A stretch of 64,000 bases of DNA from Symbiodinium sp. CCMP2592 (lineage: Eukaryota > Sar > Dinophyceae > Suessiales > Symbiodiniaceae), in contig CAJNDT010005913.1 in assembly GCA_905221615.1 (NCBI GenBank), forward strand, positions 1,488,001-1,552,000, written 5' to 3'. The position numbers were made by a program, and so were the translations under genes. A model generated the notes under the pieces. The model did not search any database. It saw only the letters and a list, made by a program, of their open reading frames with translations, and was not told the origin of the DNA. This document shows positions 60,028 through 64,000 of the stretch, one piece after another (the first letter of the stretch is position 1; each line of letters opens with the position of its first letter).

Positions 60028-61161
60028 ATGCCCGCATCGACCAAGAGCCGTCCTCGCCAGTCCGGTCCTCGCAAGTCCGGTTCTCGCAAACCCTCGGGTT
60101 TGACCTACGCCGATTCTGGTGTCAGCATCGAAGCCGGGGACAAGTTTGTGGGATCCATCGGCTCGCTCCTCCGCAGAACACACGGACAACGCGTCATCGA
60201 TAACCCCGGCGGATTCGCGGGCTTACTGCGTCTTGACTACAACGAGCAGCTCTTCAAACACAACTTCACCGATCCCGTCCTCGTCGCGTGCGCCGATGGA
60301 GTGGGAACGAAGGTCCACCTCGCGATCGAGATGGGCAAGCACGACACCGTCGGGATCGACCTCGTCGCGATGAACGTCAACGACCTGATCGTCCAGGGCG
60401 CTGAGCCCCTGCTGTTCCTCGACTACATCGCGGTCCACAAGGTCGAGCAGGACGTCCTGCATGATCTGGTGCGCGGGATCTCCGACGGATGCAAGCAAGC
60501 GGGATGCGCCCTGATCGGAGGCGAGACCGCGGAGATGAACGACCTCTACAAGCCAGGGGACTACGACCTCGCGGGATTCAGCGTCGGGGTTGTCGAGCTC
60601 AAGAAAGCGACCGATCCGATGCGCGTCGAGCCGGGAGACATCGTGCTGGGACTCGAATCCTCAGGGGTCCACTCCAACGGCTATTCCCTCGTCCGCTCCG
60701 TCATCAAGCACGCAAAGCTCAAGCTCGACAAGGTCTACCCAGAACTCGATCCAGAACGCACGCTCGGAGAAGTCCTGCTGACCCCAACACGGATCTACGC
60801 GGACTCGATCGTCAAGCTCCTCCGCATGTACAAGGTCAAGAAGGTCATCTCCGGAATGGCGCACATCACCGGAGGTGGTCTGGAAGGCAACCTCAACCGA
60901 GCACTCCACGCGAAGGTCGATGCGTCCATCAACCTCAAGAGCTGGGACACCCCCAAGGTCTTCGAGTTCCTCCAGGAACAAGGCGGCATCGACGACGAGG
61001 AGATGCGAAAGGTCTTCAACATGGGGATCGGGTACTGCTTGATCGTGCGCCCAACTTTCGCCGACGGGGTCAAACGCAAGCTTGAGAAGCTCGGCGAAAG
61101 CGTCCATGTGATCGGCAAAATCACGAAGGGCAAAGGCGTCGTCAAGCTCAAAGGCGGCTGA
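60028..61161 (+). CDS. purM: Phosphoribosylformylglycinamidine cyclo-ligase
   Basis: A 377-residue enzyme of the fifth purine step (AIR synthetase). The start at 60028 has no clear ribosome site. The first ~28 residues are a basic Ser/Pro/Arg stretch ([19 protein letters not shown]) before the usual [14 protein letters not shown]. Family marks are [35 protein letters not shown] and [12 protein letters not shown], then [29 protein letters not shown] and [10 protein letters not shown]. PurF is encoded at 24489-25973. The N-terminal basic extension is unusual. Confidence 0.95.
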   Translation: MPASTKSRPRQSGPRKSGSRKPSGLTYADSGVSIEAGDKFVGSIGSLLRRTHGQRVIDNPGGFAGLLRLDYNEQLFKHNFTDPVLVACADGVGTKVHLAIEMGKHDTVGIDLVAMNVNDLIVQGAEPLLFLDYIAVHKVEQDVLHDLVRGISDGCKQAGCALIGGETAEMNDLYKPGDYDLAGFSVGVVELKKATDPMRVEPGDIVLGLESSGVHSNGYSLVRSVIKHAKLKLDKVYPELDPERTLGEVLLTPTRIYADSIVKLLRMYKVKKVISGMAHITGGGLEGNLNRALHAKVDASINLKSWDTPKVFEFLQEQGGIDDEEMRKVFNMGIGYCLIVRPTFADGVKRKLEKLGESVHVIGKITKGKGVVKLKGG

Positions 61162-61334
61162 CCGCTTCCATTCAGGACATTTCAATCGCTTATAAGTGCC
61201 GCGATGACAAAACACTAGTTTCAGGGTGTGGGGTGTTTGCACCACCGGTTTGTGCTCACTAGTATTGCACTAGGGACACTACTCATCCTGTAACAATTAC
61301 GCAGGGTCCAACACAAAGCACTGGAGAAAATCTC

Positions 61335-61769
61335 ATGGGCATGATGAAAGAGTTTAAAGAGTTCGCCATCAAGGGGAACATGGTTGATATGGCCGTCGGC
61401 ATCATCATCGGCGGCGCGTTCGGTCTGATTATCAAGTCGCTGATCGCGGATGTGATTATGCCGCTGGTCGGGAAGGCCACCGGAGGAGATATCGATTTCA
61501 GCAACTTGTACATTCCACTTGCAGAAGGAGTTGAGAAGGGGCTGTCACTTGAAGACGCACGCGCTCAGGGTGCAGTGTTCGCATACGGCAACTTCATCAC
61601 TGTCCTAATAAACTTCCTCATCCTCGCATTTGTCATCTTCCTGATGGTTAAAGCGATGAATAACGCGAAGAAGAAGTTCGAGAAGGAGCAAGAAGCAGCA
61701 CCCCCACCTGCTCCTCCGGCAGATGTGGTCCTCCTCGAAGAGATCCGCGACCTGCTCAAGAAGGACTAA
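61335..61769 (+). CDS. mscL: Large-conductance mechanosensitive channel MscL
   Basis: A 144-residue membrane channel that opens on osmotic down-shock. The first transmembrane helix is [22 protein letters not shown], a periplasmic loop follows, and the second helix is [24 protein letters not shown]. The C-terminal helix is charged and contains a Pro-rich link ([10 protein letters not shown]). The length is normal. It is a single gene followed by a bidirectional terminator. Confidence 0.95.
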   Translation: MGMMKEFKEFAIKGNMVDMAVGIIIGGAFGLIIKSLIADVIMPLVGKATGGDIDFSNLYIPLAEGVEKGLSLEDARAQGAVFAYGNFITVLINFLILAFVIFLMVKAMNNAKKKFEKEQEAAPPPAPPADVVLLEEIRDLLKKD

Positions 61770-61792
61770 TAACGGAACACATGATTTCACAA

Positions 61793-61819
61793 AAGCCCGG
61801 CTCAATGCCGGGTTTCTTT
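61793..61819 (+). terminator. Bidirectional terminator between mscL and 61818 gene
   Basis: 9-bp stem AAGCCCGGC/GCCGGGTTT with one G-T pair, loop TCAAT, followed by CTTT. On the minus strand TTTTG follows the stem. It separates convergent genes. Confidence 0.75.
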
Positions 61820-62699
61820 ATGCGCTGACTTTGCCGAGCTCTTTGAGTCGATTGATCCGATCAGGTTCCTGCGCCATTAACCACGAATCCTGCGAGAGCA
61901 TCTCGTACGCTTTAATGAAGTACGGCTGCGCTTCATCCATCTGTCCGCGTGCGTGCAAACACTCCGCGATTTCTTCGTGGACATAGCCGTCCGCATCAGG
62001 ATCGGATTCCAGATCTCGCTGGATTGTCAGCGCCTCGTCGATGCGACCCAGTGATCGCAAACAGCGTCCAACGCACCAGCGTGCGATGCGGATGGTGGTT
62101 GGTGTGCCGTTCTCGACGCGTTCTTTGAATGCTTGCTCGAACAGTTGCAGCGCGTGTTCGTAGTCCCCAGAAGCGTGGAGTGTCCAACCCATGTTGTTGA
62201 GAAGCGACCCCCTCCACTTGCGTGCATCGCTTTGATCCGATCGCATCGCGAGGTCGAGTGCTTTCTGATTCCACTCCATCGCTCGATCCGCTTCATGCAC
62301 GATCCCGAGCATGTGGGCCGCGTCAACTGCGAGTCCATCAATGTTGTAATCACACGCGATCTTCCACGCACGCTCAAACTCCGGGATGGATTGTTCTTTG
62401 CTCCCAGACGAGTTCAGCAGCCTCCCTTGCTCCAGAGCGATGCGAACCGCGAGTTCACCCTCCGGATTTGGGAACTGGTCACGGATCGACTGGAGGACTT
62501 CTTCCCCCTCATCGAATCGACGCTGGAGTCCCAGAGCGCGAGCATGCTGGGTGCTCGCGAGTGCGGCGAGGATTTGGTCCTCCGATTGAGCCGCGCGATC
62601 ACGAAAATCGATGAATCGCAGCTCACTAGATTGGGGATCCTGAAAGTCCCACAAGAGACCCAAGGAAGCAGATTCGAGTGGACACAGTCTGGGATCCAT
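61818..62699 (-). CDS. Tetratricopeptide repeat protein
   Basis: A 293-residue soluble helical protein with several TPR-like units (ALGLQRRFDEGEEVLQSIRDQFP, LLNNMGWTLHASGDYEHALQLFEQAF, ECLHARGQMDEAQPYFIKAYEML). No signal peptide or enzyme motif is seen. It is probably a protein-interaction scaffold. It converges with mscL, sharing the terminator region; the RRM gene is divergent on the other side. Confidence 0.8.
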   Translation of the reverse strand: MDPRLCPLESASLGLLWDFQDPQSSELRFIDFRDRAAQSEDQILAALASTQHARALGLQRRFDEGEEVLQSIRDQFPNPEGELAVRIALEQGRLLNSSGSKEQSIPEFERAWKIACDYNIDGLAVDAAHMLGIVHEADRAMEWNQKALDLAMRSDQSDARKWRGSLLNNMGWTLHASGDYEHALQLFEQAFKERVENGTPTTIRIARWCVGRCLRSLGRIDEALTIQRDLESDPDADGYVHEEIAECLHARGQMDEAQPYFIKAYEMLSQDSWLMAQEPDRINRLKELGKVSA

Positions 62700-62775
62700 A
62701 CCAGATGATATGGGGGAATCCCTGTTGATAGCTCAGGGAAGCCCCTGAGAGGTGATCATGATTCATTTCAAAATC

Positions 62776-62804
62776 TTGACATGCTCAGTCCCTTGTGGTG
62801 TCTA
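62776..62804 (+). promoter_or_regulatory. Candidate promoter for the RRM gene
   Basis: A perfect -35 TTGACA (62776-62781) lies ~100 bases upstream of the initiation codon region of the RRM gene; the matching -10 is weak (TGTCTA at 17-base spacing or TAGACT further on). Confidence 0.35.
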
Positions 62805-62906
62805 GACTTGGGTGCATCGCCATGAGGTGTTGCGTCGACGAAGAAGAAGCCCGGTTCTCTTACTCGATCTCAGCTATGACTTACGGGCATTTGGAAGACG
62901 ACAGCA

Positions 62907-63311
62907 ATGTTGAACCTGTATGTAGGGAACCTCCCTTACTCGATGAACGATCAAGAACTCAATGACCTTTTCTCCGAGATCGGACAAGTCCGCTCCGCGA
63001 AGGTGATGAGCGATCGCGAAACCGGCCGCTCACGCGGATTCGGTTTTGTTGAAATGGAAGACGACGGCGCTGGCCGTGAAGCAATCGAAAAACTCAACGG
63101 CTCCGACTGCGGCGGTCGTGCACTCGTCGTGAACGAAGCTCGTCCTCGCGAAGAGCGCCCACGCGGTGGCGGCGGTCGTGGTGGCTACGGCGGTGGCGGA
63201 GGCGGCCGCGGTGGTTACGGCGGTGGCGGCGGTGGTCGTGGCGGCTACGGTGGTGGCGGCGGCGGTGGTCGCGGCGGCTACGGTGGTGGCGGTGGCGGCG
63301 ACAACTGGTAA
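62907..63311 (+). CDS. Glycine-rich RRM RNA-binding protein
   Basis: A 134-residue protein. Residues ~3-76 are an RNA-recognition motif with RNP2 LYVGNL and RNP1 RGFGFVEM. The tail is a Gly/Arg/Tyr repeat of RGGYGGGGG units, a low-complexity RGG-like region typical of cold-inducible RNA-binding proteins in bacteria and plants. It is probably an RNA chaperone involved in cold or stress response. The DNA of the tail (63165-63305) is a run of near-identical 21-27-base units. It has a ~200-base upstream region and a strong terminator. Confidence 0.92.
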   Translation: MLNLYVGNLPYSMNDQELNDLFSEIGQVRSAKVMSDRETGRSRGFGFVEMEDDGAGREAIEKLNGSDCGGRALVVNEARPREERPRGGGGRGGYGGGGGGRGGYGGGGGGRGGYGGGGGGGRGGYGGGGGGDNW

Positions 63312-63337
63312 GCCAACCACATCTGTTGAAATCTCAA

Positions 63338-63364
63338 AACCCGCTCACATCGAGCGGGTTTTTT
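63338..63364 (+). terminator. Intrinsic terminator after RRM gene
   Basis: 9-bp perfect stem AACCCGCTC/GAGCGGGTT with loop ACATC, followed by TTTT. Confidence 0.9.
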
Positions 63365-63416
63365 GTTGCATCTGATGAATCGAGCGTTGTGGATAATGCT
63401 GTGAGAAAAACAAAGA

Positions 63417-63440
63417 ACCCCCACACTCGTGTGCAGGGGT
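63417..63440 (-). terminator. Terminator-like hairpin for tRNA-Asn (minus strand)
   Basis: On the minus strand ACCCCTGCAC pairs with GTGTGGGGGT (two wobbles) and is followed by TTCTTTGTTTTTC. Confidence 0.65.
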
Positions 63441-63448
63441 CTTGTGAA

Positions 63449-63520
63449 CTCCTCCGACTGGACTCGAACCAGTAACCTAGCGGTTAACAGCCGCTCGCTC
63501 TACCATTGAGCTACGGAGGA
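63449..63520 (-). tRNA. tRNA-Asn (anticodon GTT)
   Basis: 72 bases. Acceptor TCCTCCG/CGGAGGA; anticodon stem AGCGG/CCGCT closes loop CTGTTAA (GTT at 34-36); the T-arm is ACTGG-TTCGAGT-CCAGT. The terminal CCA is not encoded. Confidence 0.93.
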
Positions 63521-63639
63521 TCAAATTGCTGGTCACAACGCTAGCAACCTCATTCCCAGTGTCAAGTCCGAGGGGATGATCTGGGAAAGAATCCCCACTT
63601 GGGATCAACCGGACTCCTGATTGATCGTACACATAGGGT

Positions 63640-64000
63640 ATGAACTCCAGTCGATTCGTCGATATCCGGACATTGCTGCTCTTGGTCCTGACCCTGATGC
63701 TGGGGTCTGGAACAGCATCCGCTCAGAACGCTCGCGAGGGGCTCCTCTGGATCGACTCCAAACCAGCACTTGAAGGGATCCTGTCGATAGGATCCGGATC
63801 GACGGATGCGGATCTCGCGTCCTCTCCGATGCTGCGTGATCTTGGGAAAATCGCGGGTGTGCTCGGCTCCAAAGATCTCGCTCGTTTGCGCCGGGAACTG
63901 ACCAAGGCGATGGAGGTGCCTGAGGAGAGCGAAACCATTGGATCGCTCGTGCTTGAGCGATCAGGGGAGACCAAACTGCTCAGCGTCGCGAGGGATCAAA
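63640..64000 (+). CDS. Exported protein of unknown function, 5' part, cut by window edge
   Basis: 120 codons are visible; the gene runs off the right edge. It starts MNSSRFVDIRTLLLLVLTLM with a signal peptide ending ASAQ. The mature part (LLWIDSKPALEGILSIGSG, then MLRDLGKIAGVLGSKDLARL) matches no family I recognise. No clear ribosome site precedes the ATG. Confidence 0.7.
   Translation, partial: MNSSRFVDIRTLLLLVLTLMLGSGTASAQNAREGLLWIDSKPALEGILSIGSGSTDADLASSPMLRDLGKIAGVLGSKDLARLRRELTKAMEVPEESETIGSLVLERSGETKLLSVARDQ

Overview
The window looks like a chromosomal segment of a Planctomycetota bacterium, most likely of the Phycisphaerae/Phycisphaerales type. The reasons are: many secreted proteins that end in a short dockerin-like tail of the pattern DLNxDGxLNFLDVSxFLxxYGxGC, tail-fibre-like secreted proteins with a shared N-terminal domain, an outer-membrane LptD-like protein, a futalosine-type (MqnA/MqnD family) menaquinone gene, and moderately high GC. 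No rRNA, CRISPR array, transposase or integrase was seen. Taxonomy is inference from these gene families, not from a marker-gene comparison.

Layout. 1-320: the 5' end of a serine carboxypeptidase-like gene running off the left edge. 416-7666: an acyl-CoA catabolic cluster (acyl-CoA carboxylase beta, HMG-CoA lyase, three crotonases, acyl-CoA dehydrogenase) that fits leucine/isovalerate breakdown. 7896-12007: a 2-oxoacid (probably pyruvate) dehydrogenase operon E1alpha - small FlbD-like protein - E1beta - E2. 12184-17324: two secreted dockerin-tailed proteins (one a matrixin-like metalloprotease) around ribosomal protein bL31. 17445-30394: housekeeping genes (metH, FecCD permease, smpB, rhodanese, MqnD-like, purF, LptD-like, YhaM-like exoribonuclease). 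30423-43814: an accessory region of secreted paralogs, an ECF sigma factor with a repeat lipoprotein, an MFS symporter, and many palindromic intergenic repeats. 43826-46903: a possible mobile-element remnant with a RepA-like AAA ATPase, a zinc-ribbon protein and a DUF4145 protein. 47167-51682: rpsD, a PpiD/SurA-like membrane protein and another secreted paralog. 51760-53614: an operon of a B12-binding/MeaB GTPase fusion, pncC and thiS. 53830-54479: an AT-rich pair of small membrane genes. 54817-64000: another dockerin protein, 3-hydroxyacyl-CoA dehydrogenase, a TPR protein, recX, tRNA-Glu(CTC), nadD, metK, purM, mscL, a TPR protein, a glycine-rich RRM protein, tRNA-Asn(GTT), and the 5' end of an exported protein at the right edge.

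How the genes work together. The acyl-CoA genes, the 2-oxoacid dehydrogenase, hydroxyacyl-CoA dehydrogenase and B12/MeaB fusion together point to catabolism of branched-chain amino acids and fatty acids to acetyl-CoA and propionyl/methylmalonyl-CoA. MetH, MetK and the MeaB fusion tie in cobalamin and one-carbon metabolism. The secreted paralogs probably form surface or extracellular structures; their partner (a cohesin-like receptor) is not in the window.

The most unusual material is non-coding. There is a five-copy family of imperfect palindromes lying just downstream of stop codons at 30.4-38.9 kb, with related hairpins at 51.7 and 54.6 kb. There is also a roughly 100-bp palindromic element in two copies, and a roughly 75-bp leader block duplicated ahead of two unrelated genes near a point where the G/C strand bias of the + strand appears to flip (about 41.3-42.8 kb). 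All motif comparisons were done by eye.
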